Below, one piece after another: positions 26,365 through 36,861 of a stretch of DNA of 64,000 nt. Location of the stretch: NCBI RefSeq assembly GCF_018603885.1, contig NZ_JAHGAW010000007.1:193443-257442 (forward strand), read 5' to 3'. The notes under the pieces are model-generated. The model saw only the letters and a program-made list of their open reading frames with translations, had not been told where the DNA came from and ran no database searches. The position numbers were made by a program, and so were the translations under genes. Each line of letters opens with the position of its first letter. Within the stretch, counting starts at the first letter, position 1. This DNA is from Sphingobium nicotianae. GTDB taxonomy: Bacteria; Pseudomonadota; Alphaproteobacteria; Sphingomonadales; Sphingomonadaceae.

Positions 26365-27569
26365 GCTTCAAGACCGGTCTCGATCGCCTCCTCGCCGATC
26401 CGCAGCTGCGCGCGCCGCTCGAGGGCAAGCGCGTGGCCTATCTCGCGCATCCAGCCTCGGTCACCGCCGACCTGACCCACGGTCTCGATGCGCTGGTCGC
26501 GAGCGGCCTCCGTGTCTCGGCCGTGTTCGGCCCGCAGCATGGCGTGCGCGGCGACCTGCAGGACAATATGATGGAGTCGCCCGATTTCATCGATCCGACC
26601 TACGGCATGCCGGTGTTCAGCCTTTATGGAGAGGTGCGCCGCCCGACCGGGCAGATGATGAGCACGTCGGACATCTTACTGGTCGACCTGCAGGATCTGG
26701 GCTGCCGCATCTACACCTTCGTCACCACCCTGCTCTATGTGCTGGAAGCCGCCGCGGCCGCCGGCAAGACCGTCTGGGTGCTGGACCGGCCCAATCCGGC
26801 AGGCCGCCCGATCGAGGGGCTGACCCTGCGTCCGGGCTGCGAAAGCTTCGTCGGCGCCGGGCCGATTCCGATGCGCCACGGCCTCACCATGGGTGAGCTG
26901 GGCCATTGGTTCATCGATCATTTCAAGCTCGACGTCGATTATCGCGTCATCGTCATGGACGGCTATGAGCCGGAAACCGGGCCGGGCTTCGGCTGGCCGG
27001 AAGGGCGTATCTGGGTCAACCCCAGTCCCAACGCCGCCAATCTCAACATGGCGCGCTGCTATGCCGGCACGGTGATGGTCGAAGGCGCGACACTGTCGGA
27101 GGGACGCGGCACCACCCGGCCGCTGGAACTGTTCGGCGCGCCGGACATCGATGCGCGCGCGGTGATTGCGGAGATGCGCAGCCTCGCGCCGCACTGGCTG
27201 GAAGGCTGCCTGCTGCGCGACTGCTGGTTCGAGCCGACTTTCCACAAGCATGTGAAGACGCTGTGCAACGGCATCCATATCCATGCCGAGGGCCCGGCCT
27301 ACGACCATGAGGCGTTCAGGCCGTGGCGACTTCAGGCGCTCGCCTTCAAGGCGATCCGGCGGCTCTATCCGGACTATCCGATCTGGCGCGGCAAGGAGTT
27401 CAAATATGAATATACCGACGACGTCCTCGCCATCGATGTGATCAACGGATCGCCCCTGCTGCGCGAGTGGGTCGACGACGCCGCGGCGCTGCCGGGCGAT
27501 CTCGATGCGCTGACGCTGCCCGATGAAGCGGCCTGGGCCGACGAACGCGCCGTGCATCTGATCTATTGA
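26361..27569 (+). CDS. namZ: Exo-beta-N-acetylmuramidase NamZ-type (DUF1343)
   Basis: A 402-residue DUF1343 protein. Characterised members (NamZ, GH171) release N-acetylmuramic acid from the non-reducing end of glycan fragments. Typical segments seen are VFGPQHGVRGDLQDNM, VDLQDLGCRIYTFVTTL, DRPNPAGRPIEG, NPSPNAANLNMARCYAGTVM, EGRGTTRPLELFGAP and EFKYEYTDDVLAIDVI. The start ATG overlaps the DOMON-like stop. There is no signal peptide, although some family members are exported, so it should act on imported fragments or depend on another leader. No muramic-acid kinase or etherase lies beside it. Confidence 0.88.
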   Translation: MSFKTGLDRLLADPQLRAPLEGKRVAYLAHPASVTADLTHGLDALVASGLRVSAVFGPQHGVRGDLQDNMMESPDFIDPTYGMPVFSLYGEVRRPTGQMMSTSDILLVDLQDLGCRIYTFVTTLLYVLEAAAAAGKTVWVLDRPNPAGRPIEGLTLRPGCESFVGAGPIPMRHGLTMGELGHWFIDHFKLDVDYRVIVMDGYEPETGPGFGWPEGRIWVNPSPNAANLNMARCYAGTVMVEGATLSEGRGTTRPLELFGAPDIDARAVIAEMRSLAPHWLEGCLLRDCWFEPTFHKHVKTLCNGIHIHAEGPAYDHEAFRPWRLQALAFKAIRRLYPDYPIWRGKEFKYEYTDDVLAIDVINGSPLLREWVDDAAALPGDLDALTLPDEAAWADERAVHLIY

Positions 27570-27615
27570 GATGATGTAAGCCGAAGGGAAGGGCGGCCTG
27601 CGATGACCCTCTCCT

Positions 27616-28329
27616 CTATTGGCCGGACGTGTCGGTTTTGCCCTCCGGCTCATGCAGCAGCGACACCAGCACGAAGCTGATGATCATCAACAGATACCAG
27701 GCGCCGAGTTTGGTGATCGAGACCATCTGCCAGCCGTCGCGCTGGTTCGGATAGCGCCAGGCCTGCGCGAAGGTGCCGATATTTTCGGCGAACCAGATGA
27801 ACAGGGACACGAGCAGAAAACCGAGCAATACCGGCATCCAGCGCTCAGTGCGGAACGGTGTGAAATAAAAGCGCGAACGCCAGAACAAGGCGCCCGTGGC
27901 GAGAAACAAAGCGATGCGGATGTCGGGCAGCCAATGGTGGGCAAAGAAATTCACGTAGATGGCGGCAGCCAGCACCATGGTCATCCAGCGTGGCGGATAG
28001 TGGTCGAAGCGGATACGAAAAATCCGCCAGATACGCGCTATGTAACTGCCGACAGCGGCATACATGAAGCCCGAGAAAAGCGGCACGGCGGCGATGTGCA
28101 GGACGCCCGCTTCGGGATATTGCCATGAGCCGACGCCGGTCTTGAACAGCTCCATGATCGTGCCGACCACGTGGAAGACCGCGATCACTTTCGCCTCGCG
28201 CCAGGACTCCAGGCGAAAGAACAGCATGCCGGCTTGAATGGCGAGCGCGCCGAGGGTCAGGAAGTCGTAACGGGCGAGGGGTGCGGTCCTGGGATAGAAG
28301 AGATGGGTACCCAGCAGCAGTGCGAGCAT
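27616..28329 (-). CDS. DUF817 family membrane protein (5' end uncertain)
   Basis: An integral membrane protein with about seven hydrophobic helices. Conserved DUF817 blocks include FHVVGTIMELFKTGVGSW, LFSGFMYAAVGSYIAR, YVNFFAHHWLPDIR and WFAENIGTFAQAW. The coordinates given start at the first ATG, but the same frame stays open to 28518 and translates just before that ATG to AYEFLLFGFKQGWACLFGAL, which is the conserved N-terminus of the family. No ATG, GTG or TTG occurs in the extension, so the real start must be a rare codon (ATT at 28506 or a CTG) or the 5' end is frameshifted. Its function is unknown. Confidence 0.82.
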   Translation of the reverse strand: MLALLLGTHLFYPRTAPLARYDFLTLGALAIQAGMLFFRLESWREAKVIAVFHVVGTIMELFKTGVGSWQYPEAGVLHIAAVPLFSGFMYAAVGSYIARIWRIFRIRFDHYPPRWMTMVLAAAIYVNFFAHHWLPDIRIALFLATGALFWRSRFYFTPFRTERWMPVLLGFLLVSLFIWFAENIGTFAQAWRYPNQRDGWQMVSITKLGAWYLLMIISFVLVSLLHEPEGKTDTSGQ

Positions 28330-28562
28330 GAGCGCGCCGAACAGGCAGGCCCAGCCTTGCTTGAAGCCGAACAGGAGGAATTCATAGGCCCAGGCGGCGG
28401 GCCCGCTAGTGGGCTGCGCGGCTTCCAGTCGGGCTCGGATGCGGGCGAACCGTGTCGCGCCGCGGGTCTGATTCAGCTCGTTCGCGGCACCGTCTCCCGC
28501 CAGAATGCGGCCGCAGAGCTAGCGCGCTGGCGAGAGAGCGGCAAGACGTCCTGCGATGCGCC

Positions 28563-29243
28563 TTAGGCTTGTGTCGCCCGTACCGCCGAGCGCGCCTTGA
28601 GCAGATCCCACATGCCGCGATGCTGGCCGAGAAGCTGGGTCGCGCCGAATTGGACGGCGCGGGTCAGGCGCTCCGGGTCGGGCATGTCGGCGAGCAGCGA
28701 GAGCGTCTCGGCGCGCGTCGGCAGCGTGGAGACCGGCGGCTCGATGCCGAGGCGGATGGCGCCGGCATCCAGCACCGCGCGGATCGCCTGCCACTCCAGC
28801 ACGAGCGTCACGGCCGTGCCAAACGCCGTGCCGCGCCGGTCGGACTGCGCGAGCATTTCGATGGCGTGGCGCTGCTGAGCGATGATGGTCGTGGTCTCGT
28901 GATGACCGGTCGTGCTCGGTAATGGACCGACAGCGACGCTGAGCTTGCCTAGGAACTGGCGCTCGACGGCGAAGGCATCGATCGACTTGAGCAGCCAGCC
29001 CCGCGCCGAGACTTCGACCGTGCGCGCCGCGGCATGATCGATGAGGCCTGGCACCTGGCCGTGCAGAAGGCTGACGAGATGGACGAAATCCGCGAAATCG
29101 ACGAGGTCGCGCACGAAGGAATGGCGGTCGCCATTGATGGCCGGAGCGCAATAACTATGCGCGGCCGATCCATCCTGGTCGACAAGGGCCGCGACGAGTG
29201 CGGCAAGGCTATGATCGGTCGACGGGCGCAGCAGCTTGTCCAT
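28563..29243 (-). CDS. Hypothetical protein, 226 residues
   Basis: A soluble, mostly helical protein (MDKLLRPSTDHSLAALVAAL...) that looks conserved within sphingomonads, though I cannot name its function. Notable stretches are FADFVHLVSLLHGQVPGLIDHA and AFAVERQFLGKLSVAVGPLPST. There is no signal peptide and no metal or nucleotide motif. The ATG at 29243 has AGAGG upstream. Its 5' side faces the AT-richer region 29244-29567. Confidence 0.75.
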   Translation of the reverse strand: MDKLLRPSTDHSLAALVAALVDQDGSAAHSYCAPAINGDRHSFVRDLVDFADFVHLVSLLHGQVPGLIDHAAARTVEVSARGWLLKSIDAFAVERQFLGKLSVAVGPLPSTTGHHETTTIIAQQRHAIEMLAQSDRRGTAFGTAVTLVLEWQAIRAVLDAGAIRLGIEPPVSTLPTRAETLSLLADMPDPERLTRAVQFGATQLLGQHRGMWDLLKARSAVRATQA

Positions 29244-29567
29244 TACAAACCTCTTCGCATCACCCGTTGCCGGATGATGTCGTCCCCACACCGGGAGTAC
29301 GGCGCAGGAGGTTAAGAAGCTCTTGACGCAGAGCGCGACGACCCTGGTTATTTTGTAATGGAAACTGATCGAAATTGGTACAGTTTCAGAGGGTTTCGCT
29401 CAATTTCCGAAAATGATCTCGACCGGTCGCTTCAGGTGCACGACTGATCGCATGTGGGGCAGATCGCCTGAAAACGGCAGCGCCAACAATGTGACTATCG
29501 CCTTGCCTCGGTCCCGCGCCGCGTCCTATCGCGAGCGTGATCGGTCTTTCCAGAAAAAGGGGACGCA
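29244..29567. other. Divergent promoter region, no gene
   Basis: This 324-base region lies between two divergently transcribed genes. It holds an inverted repeat at 29361-29387 and a TTGACG hexamer at 29323, but the nearest TATTTT is 20 bases further on, too far for a confident promoter. I see no coding frame with host codon use and no RNA gene. Confidence 0.55.
29361..29387. promoter_or_regulatory. Palindromic operator candidate
   Basis: GAAACTG (29361-29367) and CAGTTTC (29381-29387) are perfect inverted 7-mers separated by 13 AT-rich bases. It lies between the divergent genes at 28563-29243 and 29568-30569, about 120 bases from the former start and 180 from the latter. A dimeric repressor site is possible; no regulator gene is adjacent. 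Confidence 0.35.
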
Positions 29568-30569
29568 ATGGCTGGCTCAGGTGCCGCGAAAAGGCGTCGC
29601 ATCGTCGTGCTCCACGAGATCGCGGACCCGGACTGGCGTTGGATCACACACCACATGCCGGAGATCGACTGGCTGCTCGTCCGAGCGCCATGGGCGGCCG
29701 GCGGTGTCCGTAACCGGCTGGCGCGGCTGGCGACGGCATTTCGCGCGGCCTGGGCAGGACGGCGGGCTGATCTGCTCGTTTCACTCGGCCCCGGTCTCGG
29801 CTCGGCGCTGGAACTGGCGCGGCGAGGGCTGCGCGTCCGCACACCGCATGTTTCCTACTATCTCAATTTCGATCGGCTTCCGCAGGGACGGACCCGCGGC
29901 CGCCAAGCGCTGAGCTATCGCACGATCGATCGTCTCGTCGTCTCGTCGAGCGTCGAGCGCGATCTCTACGCCGCTCATTTCGGGCTGGACGCGGCGCGGA
30001 TCGATGTCGTGCTGTGGGGCGTCAATGCGCCCGAGGCATCCGATATGATCCCCGAAGGCGCGCCCTATGTCTGCGCCGTCGGCGGCAATGCGCGCGATTA
30101 TGGCCTGTTGATGCAAATCGCCGCGTCACGCCCGCACATGCGCTTCATTGTCGTGGTTCGCCCGGCCAATCTTGAAGGTTTGACAGTCCCGGCCAACGTC
30201 GAAGTGCGCGCGAACATCCCTTTCCCCGATGCGATGGCGGTCGTGAAAGGCGCCCGGCTCATGGCCCTGCCGCTGATCGCGACGGACACGCCCTGCGGCC
30301 ATGTCACTATCGTCGCGGCGGATTATCTCGCAACGCCGATCGTCGTGACGGCGTCGACGGGCGTCGGCGACTATGTGACCGACGGGGAAACGGGCTTGCT
30401 GGTCGCGGTGGGCTCGGTCGAGGCAATGGGGGCAGCCATCGACCAACTATGGGCCGATGAGGCGGAGCGGCAGCGGCTCGGCAGTGCGGGACGGGCCTTT
30501 GCGGAAGCGGAGTGTACCGAACTCAACTATGTGAAGCATCTGCGGGGCTTTTTGGCCGTCGAGGGTTAA
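29568..30569 (+). CDS. GT4-like glycosyltransferase
   Basis: A 333-residue GT-B fold glycosyltransferase. The C-terminal half has the donor-binding pattern (MALPLIATDTPCGHVTIVAADYL, ASTGVGDYVTDGETGLLV), with the acidic residue region near CGHVTIVAAD; the N-terminal half is shorter than usual. There is no signal peptide or membrane helix, so it is cytoplasmic or peripheral. It stands alone, away from any polysaccharide cluster, so acceptor and donor cannot be guessed. The ATG has GGGG seven bases upstream. Confidence 0.83.
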   Translation: MAGSGAAKRRRIVVLHEIADPDWRWITHHMPEIDWLLVRAPWAAGGVRNRLARLATAFRAAWAGRRADLLVSLGPGLGSALELARRGLRVRTPHVSYYLNFDRLPQGRTRGRQALSYRTIDRLVVSSSVERDLYAAHFGLDAARIDVVLWGVNAPEASDMIPEGAPYVCAVGGNARDYGLLMQIAASRPHMRFIVVVRPANLEGLTVPANVEVRANIPFPDAMAVVKGARLMALPLIATDTPCGHVTIVAADYLATPIVVTASTGVGDYVTDGETGLLVAVGSVEAMGAAIDQLWADEAERQRLGSAGRAFAEAECTELNYVKHLRGFLAVEG

Positions 30570-30632
30570 GACCCTTCCACTGCGTGATTGACGAGGCTCG
30601 CCGGAGCGTGAAGTCCCGTCGCCGCAGGCAAG

Positions 30633-30658
30633 AAAAACCCCGCCGGAGCGGGGCTTTT
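30633..30658. terminator. Rho-independent terminator of rpoD (bidirectional)
   Basis: CCCCGCCGGAGCGGGG (30638-30653) is flanked by five A on the left and CTTTT on the right. Read on the minus strand it is a GC stem followed by TTTTT, five bases after the rpoD stop; read on the plus strand it can also stop the glycosyltransferase transcript. Confidence 0.9.
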
Positions 30659-30662
30659 CCTT

Positions 30663-32702
<2,040 letters not shown>

Positions 32703-32751
32703 GCGTCGCCTTACTCCGGGACCGGCGTGTCAGTGACGCCGGCCAAAATGT

Positions 32752-34629
32752 TCAATCGTCCAGGGGCTGGGCCAGTTCCGCGACACGCGCCGCCAGATCC
32801 GCCTTGAGCTTGCGCAAGGACTGCTGCCGGGCATAGCCGGCCTCGTCCAGATTATCCGCCATAGCCCTCGTGACCGCCGCCAACTCCGCATCGATACGAG
32901 GCATCGCCACGATCACCGCGATCGCCTCGGCCAGGTCGCGCTGCGCGCGCCTCTTGTCGGCCTCGGGGACGGTGAAAGTGAAGTTCAACGCATCGGCTCG
33001 GAGTAACCCCTTCGCCATATTATACAGATCACGCTCGCCCAATATGGTAAGGAGGCGGTCCGTTTCAACCGTTTCTTCGCGATCGGACGCTTCAAGCATC
33101 GCATCGAGCAGGATCGCGAGTCGCTCGTCGCTCGGCGAGAGGCTTGCCAGGGCCTCGCGGTGGACGACGATCTCGCCCGGAAAATGCAGCAGCCCGCTCA
33201 TCACGGCGCGCAGCAAAAGCGCGTCTCCGCCACTTTCCCGGATCGCATGCGCGTCGGCCGTTGCGGGCGGGGGAGGGGGCGTCCAGCGACCATTCTTCAT
33301 TGTGCCGCCACGTCGCGCTTGCATCGATGCGCCGCGCTCCTGCGGCGCGCGCTGCGCGAAGAACAAGCCGTCGTAGCGCTCGCGGAAAAGCCGCCCATAG
33401 AGCGCGCGAATATCATTGTCGGCGATCGTCGCAGTCAGAGCGGCCAACCGCTGCTTGAAGCCGGCGCGCGTCTCCGGTGTGGCGAGCGGCAGCGCTTCAT
33501 GCTCGCTGCGCCAGATCAGCTCGACCAGCGGAATGGCACTGTCCAGCACCGCCTCCAGCGCCTTGACGCCCGCCGCGCGGATGAGATCGTCCGGATCCTG
33601 CCCCGGCGGCAGGGTGGCGAAGGCGAGGCTATGGCCCGGCTTCAGCAGCGGCAGCGCGCGATGCGCGGCGCGCAGAGCCGCCCGCTGGCCCGCACTGTCG
33701 CCGTCGAAACACAGGATCGGCGTCTCGACCATCGACCAGAGCCGTTCGATCTGATGCTCGGTGAGCGCGGTGCCCAGCGGCGCGACCGCTTCGGGAATAC
33801 CCGCCTGCGCGATCGCGATCACATCCATATAGCCCTCGACGACGATCACCCGGCCCGACTTGCGCGCGGCCGGCCCGGCCTTGTCGAGATTGTAGAGCGT
33901 GCGTCCCTTGTCGAAGAGCGGCGTTTCGGGCGAGTTGAGATATTTGGGCTCGCCGGCGCCAAGGATGCGCCCGCCGAACGCGATCACGCGCCCGCGCTGA
34001 TCGCGGATCGGGATCATCAGGCGACCGCGGAAGCGATCATAGCTCTCGCGGTTCTTCCGGCCGGCCTCCTCCTCGGGCTGGATCAGCATCCCGCTCTCGA
34101 CCAGCATTGGCTCGGGAAAGGCCTTGAGCGCCTCCTTGAGCTTGCCCCGGCTGTCCGGCGCGAAACCGAGGCCAAAAGCGCGCTTTGTCTGGTCGCTGAT
34201 CCCCCGCTTGAGCAGATAGGCGCGGGCCTCGGCGCCCTCCAGTCCGTCGAGCTGCGCCGCGAACCAGTCCTGCGCCGCCGCCGTCACGTCATGGAGCGAC
34301 TGCGCCCGCTCGGCCCGCTGCGCCGCGCGCGGATCGGGAGCGGGCACTTCCATGCCGGCCGCCGCCGCCAGTTCCTTCACGGCATCGAGGAAGGGCAGGC
34401 CGCGCTGATCGGTCATCCAGCGGATCGCATCGCCGTGCGCCGAGCAGCCGAAGCAATGATAGAAGCCCTTCTCGTCATTGACGTAGAAGCTTGGCGTCTT
34501 CTCGTTATGGAAGGGGCAGCATCCCTTATACTCGCGGCCGGCCTTGGTGAGTTTCATGGTCTTGCCGACGAGCGTCGAAAGGACCGTGCGGGCGCGCAAT
34601 TCGTCCAGCCATTGGGGCGTGAGGCTCAT
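32752..34629 (-). CDS. dnaG: DNA primase DnaG
   Basis: A 625-residue primase. The N-terminal CHC2 zinc site is GCCPFHNEKTPSF and FYHCFGCSAHGD. The Toprim core has VVEGYMDVIAIAQAG and CFDGDSAGQRAA, the metal-binding DxD-type region. A C-terminal helicase-binding domain follows a linker at about 430-460 (GGTMKNGRWTPPPPP). The start ATG at 34629 overlaps the stop of the GIY-YIG gene (ATGA). It is followed by rpoD after 49 bases. Confidence 0.97.
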   Translation of the reverse strand: MSLTPQWLDELRARTVLSTLVGKTMKLTKAGREYKGCCPFHNEKTPSFYVNDEKGFYHCFGCSAHGDAIRWMTDQRGLPFLDAVKELAAAAGMEVPAPDPRAAQRAERAQSLHDVTAAAQDWFAAQLDGLEGAEARAYLLKRGISDQTKRAFGLGFAPDSRGKLKEALKAFPEPMLVESGMLIQPEEEAGRKNRESYDRFRGRLMIPIRDQRGRVIAFGGRILGAGEPKYLNSPETPLFDKGRTLYNLDKAGPAARKSGRVIVVEGYMDVIAIAQAGIPEAVAPLGTALTEHQIERLWSMVETPILCFDGDSAGQRAALRAAHRALPLLKPGHSLAFATLPPGQDPDDLIRAAGVKALEAVLDSAIPLVELIWRSEHEALPLATPETRAGFKQRLAALTATIADNDIRALYGRLFRERYDGLFFAQRAPQERGASMQARRGGTMKNGRWTPPPPPATADAHAIRESGGDALLLRAVMSGLLHFPGEIVVHREALASLSPSDERLAILLDAMLEASDREETVETDRLLTILGERDLYNMAKGLLRADALNFTFTVPEADKRRAQRDLAEAIAVIVAMPRIDAELAAVTRAMADNLDEAGYARQQSLRKLKADLAARVAELAQPLDD

Positions 34630-34964
34630 GGACGGACGCCCGCCACAATCTCGCCGTTCGTGTCGAGCGAAGTCGAGACACGTTCGGCTGGCGGTTTTGC
34701 AAAGTGTGCCAAGGCGATCCAATCGCCAGCCGCCAACGCCTCCTTCTTGGCGCGCGACCATTTCTTGACGATCAATTCGGCGCCGAGTGCTTCTTCCCGC
34801 GTACGGAAGGACTCGGACCAGATGAGGTGAACAGGCCGTCGCCGCGATGTGAAGTCGCAAAAGCCGCCATTTTGATGTTCGGTAATCCGCCGTTCCAGAT
34901 CGTCGGTGTGGCCGGTATAATAGCGACCATCAGAACAGCGAAGGATGTAAGTCCAGAAGGCCAT
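34626..34964 (-). CDS. GIY-YIG nuclease family protein
   Basis: A 112-residue single-domain protein of the UvrC-like endonuclease superfamily. FWTYILRCSDGRYYTGHT carries the GIY-YIG-equivalent residues (YIL...YTG), RRITEHQNG the conserved Arg, and RTREEALGAELIVKKWSRAKKEAL the Glu-bearing helix typical of the YhbQ/URI1 subgroup. The last residues (VSTSLDTNGE) are translated from a palindromic repeat (34654-34687), so the C-terminus seems to have been extended or replaced by the repeat. The stop overlaps dnaG's ATG. Confidence 0.88.
   Translation of the reverse strand: MAFWTYILRCSDGRYYTGHTDDLERRITEHQNGGFCDFTSRRRPVHLIWSESFRTREEALGAELIVKKWSRAKKEALAAGDWIALAHFAKPPAERVSTSLDTNGEIVAGVRP
34654..34687. 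repeat. Palindromic repeat half-element (family 3) inside the GIY-YIG coding end
   Basis: CGTTCGTGTCGAGCGAAGTCGAGACACG is a single palindromic unit of the family seen as an inverted pair at 34979-35046. Here it lies within the final codons of the GIY-YIG gene, just ahead of dnaG. Confidence 0.8.
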
Positions 34965-34978
34965 TGCTCATACCTACC

Positions 34979-35046
34979 CGTTCGGTTCGAGCGAAGTCGA
35001 GAACCGTTCGCGCAATCCGTGTCTCGACTTCGCTCGACACGAACGG
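34979..35046. repeat. Palindromic repeat pair (family 3)
   Basis: The left arm 34979-35010 (GTTCGGTTCGAGCGAAGTCG) and the right arm 35017-35046 (CCGTGTCTCGACTTCGCTCG) form an inverted pair, each arm also self-complementary. It separates the yqeY-like gene from the GIY-YIG gene on the minus strand. Confidence 0.85.
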
Positions 35047-35087
35047 AGAGGCGGTCGAACCTCCCACGGAAGAGAGCGGACTTTACG

Positions 35088-35540
35088 TCACCCCAGTGCC
35101 GCCTTCACTAGGCCGCTCGCCTTGCTCATGTCGAGCACGGTGCCATGCTTCTCCTTGAGCGCGGCCATCACCTTGCCCATGTCCTTGAGTGAGGTGGCGC
35201 CGAGCTCGGACTTGATCGCCTCGATCGCCGCGCTGGTCTCGGCCTCGCTCAGCTGCTGGGGTAGGAAGCTCTCGATCACGTCGATCTCGACCTGCTCCTG
35301 CGCGGCGAGCTCCGGGCGGCCGCCGCTCTCATACATGGCGATCGATTCGCGGCGCTGCTTGACCATTTTTTGCAGCACCTCGACGACCGTCGTCTCATCG
35401 TCCGGCAACTGGGTCGCCGTGCGCAGCTCGATGTCGCGATCCTTGACCTTCGCGAGGATCAGGCGAACGGCGGCCAACCGGCTTTTATCGCCTGATTTCA
35501 TGGACTCGATCTGGGCAGCCTTGAGCTTGTCGCGAATCAT
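35088..35540 (-). CDS. GatB/YqeY domain protein
   Basis: A 150-residue YqeY-family protein, related to the tRNA-binding tail domain of GatB. Recognised from MIRDKLKAAQIESMKSGDKSRLAAVRLILAKVKDRDIE-type N-terminal spacing, EVLQKMVKQRRESI, FLPQQLSE and KDMGKVMAALKEKHG. Genes of this family commonly precede dnaG-rpoD, as here. The ATG at 35540 is preferred to an open extension. It is divergent from carA, with promoters in 35541-35700. Its exact role is unknown. Confidence 0.93.
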   Translation of the reverse strand: MIRDKLKAAQIESMKSGDKSRLAAVRLILAKVKDRDIELRTATQLPDDETTVVEVLQKMVKQRRESIAMYESGGRPELAAQEQVEIDVIESFLPQQLSEAETSAAIEAIKSELGATSLKDMGKVMAALKEKHGTVLDMSKASGLVKAALG

Positions 35541-35700
35541 CCCGCGTCCTTCGTTGCAGTCTGTAGGAAAGGTCCACACATAGTGCGTTCCGGAGGATTT
35601 TAATAGATTGACCGTGCAGGTGCGAAATCCTAGTGACCCGGCCGTTTAGCCAGTGCACCGGCGCCGGCCAAAAATGCGAACAGCGAAGGAACAGATAGCC

Positions 35701-36861
35701 ATGGCGAATGCCAAATACCCGACCGTGCCCAAAGGAGCGACGGGGGTATTGGTTCTCGCGGACGGCACCGTCATCTTCGGCCACGGCTTCGGAGCGGTGG
35801 GCGATGCGGTGGGCGAACTCTGCTTTCACACGGCGATGACCGGCTATCAGGAAATCATGACCGACCCGAGCTTCGCCGGGCAGATCATCACCTTCACCTT
35901 CCCCCACATCGGCAATGTCGGCACCAATCTCGACGATGTCGAGGCGGACAAGCCCTGGGCCCTGGGCTGCGTCGTGCGTGAGGACGTCACCGCGCCGTCC
36001 AGCTTCCGCAATGTCGAGCCGTTCGACCAGTGGCTGAAGGAAAAGGGCCGGATCGGCATCTCCGGTGTCGACACGCGCGCGCTGACCCGCCGCATCCGCA
36101 TGGCTGGCGCGCCCAATGCGGTGATCGCCCACGATCCGGCCGGCAAGTTCGATCTCAAGGCACTGCACGAGAAGGCCAAGGCCTGGCCCGGCCTGGAAGG
36201 CATGGACCTCGCCATCGAAGTCACCGGCAAGGCGCGGGAGTGGGTCGATGGCGGCTGGACGCTCGGCAAGGGCTATCATCTCTCCGCCGCCAGGGCTGAC
36301 GCCCCCCATGTCGTCGCGATCGACTATGGCGCGAAGGACAATATTTTCCGCAATCTCGTGAAAGCGGGCGCTCGCGTCACTGTCCTCCCCGCGACCGCGA
36401 CCTATGAAGAGATCATGGCGCTCAAGCCCGCCGGCATATTCCTCTCAAATGGCCCCGGCGATCCCGCCGCGACCGCCGATTATGCGGTGCCGACGATCCG
36501 CAAGCTGCTCGACGCCAACATGCCGATCTTCGGCATCTGCCTCGGTCACCAGCTCCTCGGCCTCGCCGCCGGCGGCAAGACCGTCAAGATGCACCAGGGG
36601 CATCGCGGCGCCAATCATCCGGTCAAGCGGCTGGAGGACGGCGTCGTCGAGATCACCAGCATGAACCACGGCTTCGCGCTGGACGCGGCGACCCTGCCGG
36701 CCAATGTCATCGAGACTCATGTGAGCCTGTTCGACGGCTCCAATTGCGGCATCGCCTTCACCGACAAGCCGGTCTTCGCCGTCCAATATCACCCCGAGGC
36801 CTCGCCCGGCCCGCAGGACAGCTTCTATCTGTTCGAGAAGTTTGTGAAGGGGCTGACATGA
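35701..36861 (+). CDS. carA: Carbamoyl-phosphate synthase small subunit
   Basis: A 386-residue glutaminase subunit delivering ammonia to CarB for arginine and pyrimidine synthesis. The N-terminal half has TGYQEIMTDPSFAGQII and ISGVDTRALTRRIR; the class I amidotransferase half has GICLGHQLLGLA (nucleophile Cys) and VQYHPEASPGPQDS (catalytic His and Glu). I chose ATG 35701 (MANAKYPT) with AAGGAA upstream; an ATG nine codons earlier is possible. The stop overlaps the next ORF by ATGA. carB is not immediate: three genes lie between. Confidence 0.96.
   Translation: MANAKYPTVPKGATGVLVLADGTVIFGHGFGAVGDAVGELCFHTAMTGYQEIMTDPSFAGQIITFTFPHIGNVGTNLDDVEADKPWALGCVVREDVTAPSSFRNVEPFDQWLKEKGRIGISGVDTRALTRRIRMAGAPNAVIAHDPAGKFDLKALHEKAKAWPGLEGMDLAIEVTGKAREWVDGGWTLGKGYHLSAARADAPHVVAIDYGAKDNIFRNLVKAGARVTVLPATATYEEIMALKPAGIFLSNGPGDPAATADYAVPTIRKLLDANMPIFGICLGHQLLGLAAGGKTVKMHQGHRGANHPVKRLEDGVVEITSMNHGFALDAATLPANVIETHVSLFDGSNCGIAFTDKPVFAVQYHPEASPGPQDSFYLFEKFVKGLT

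Noticed and set aside
29323..29354. Promoter TTGACG...TATTTT
   Set aside because: The spacer is 20 bases, longer than the usual 16-18.
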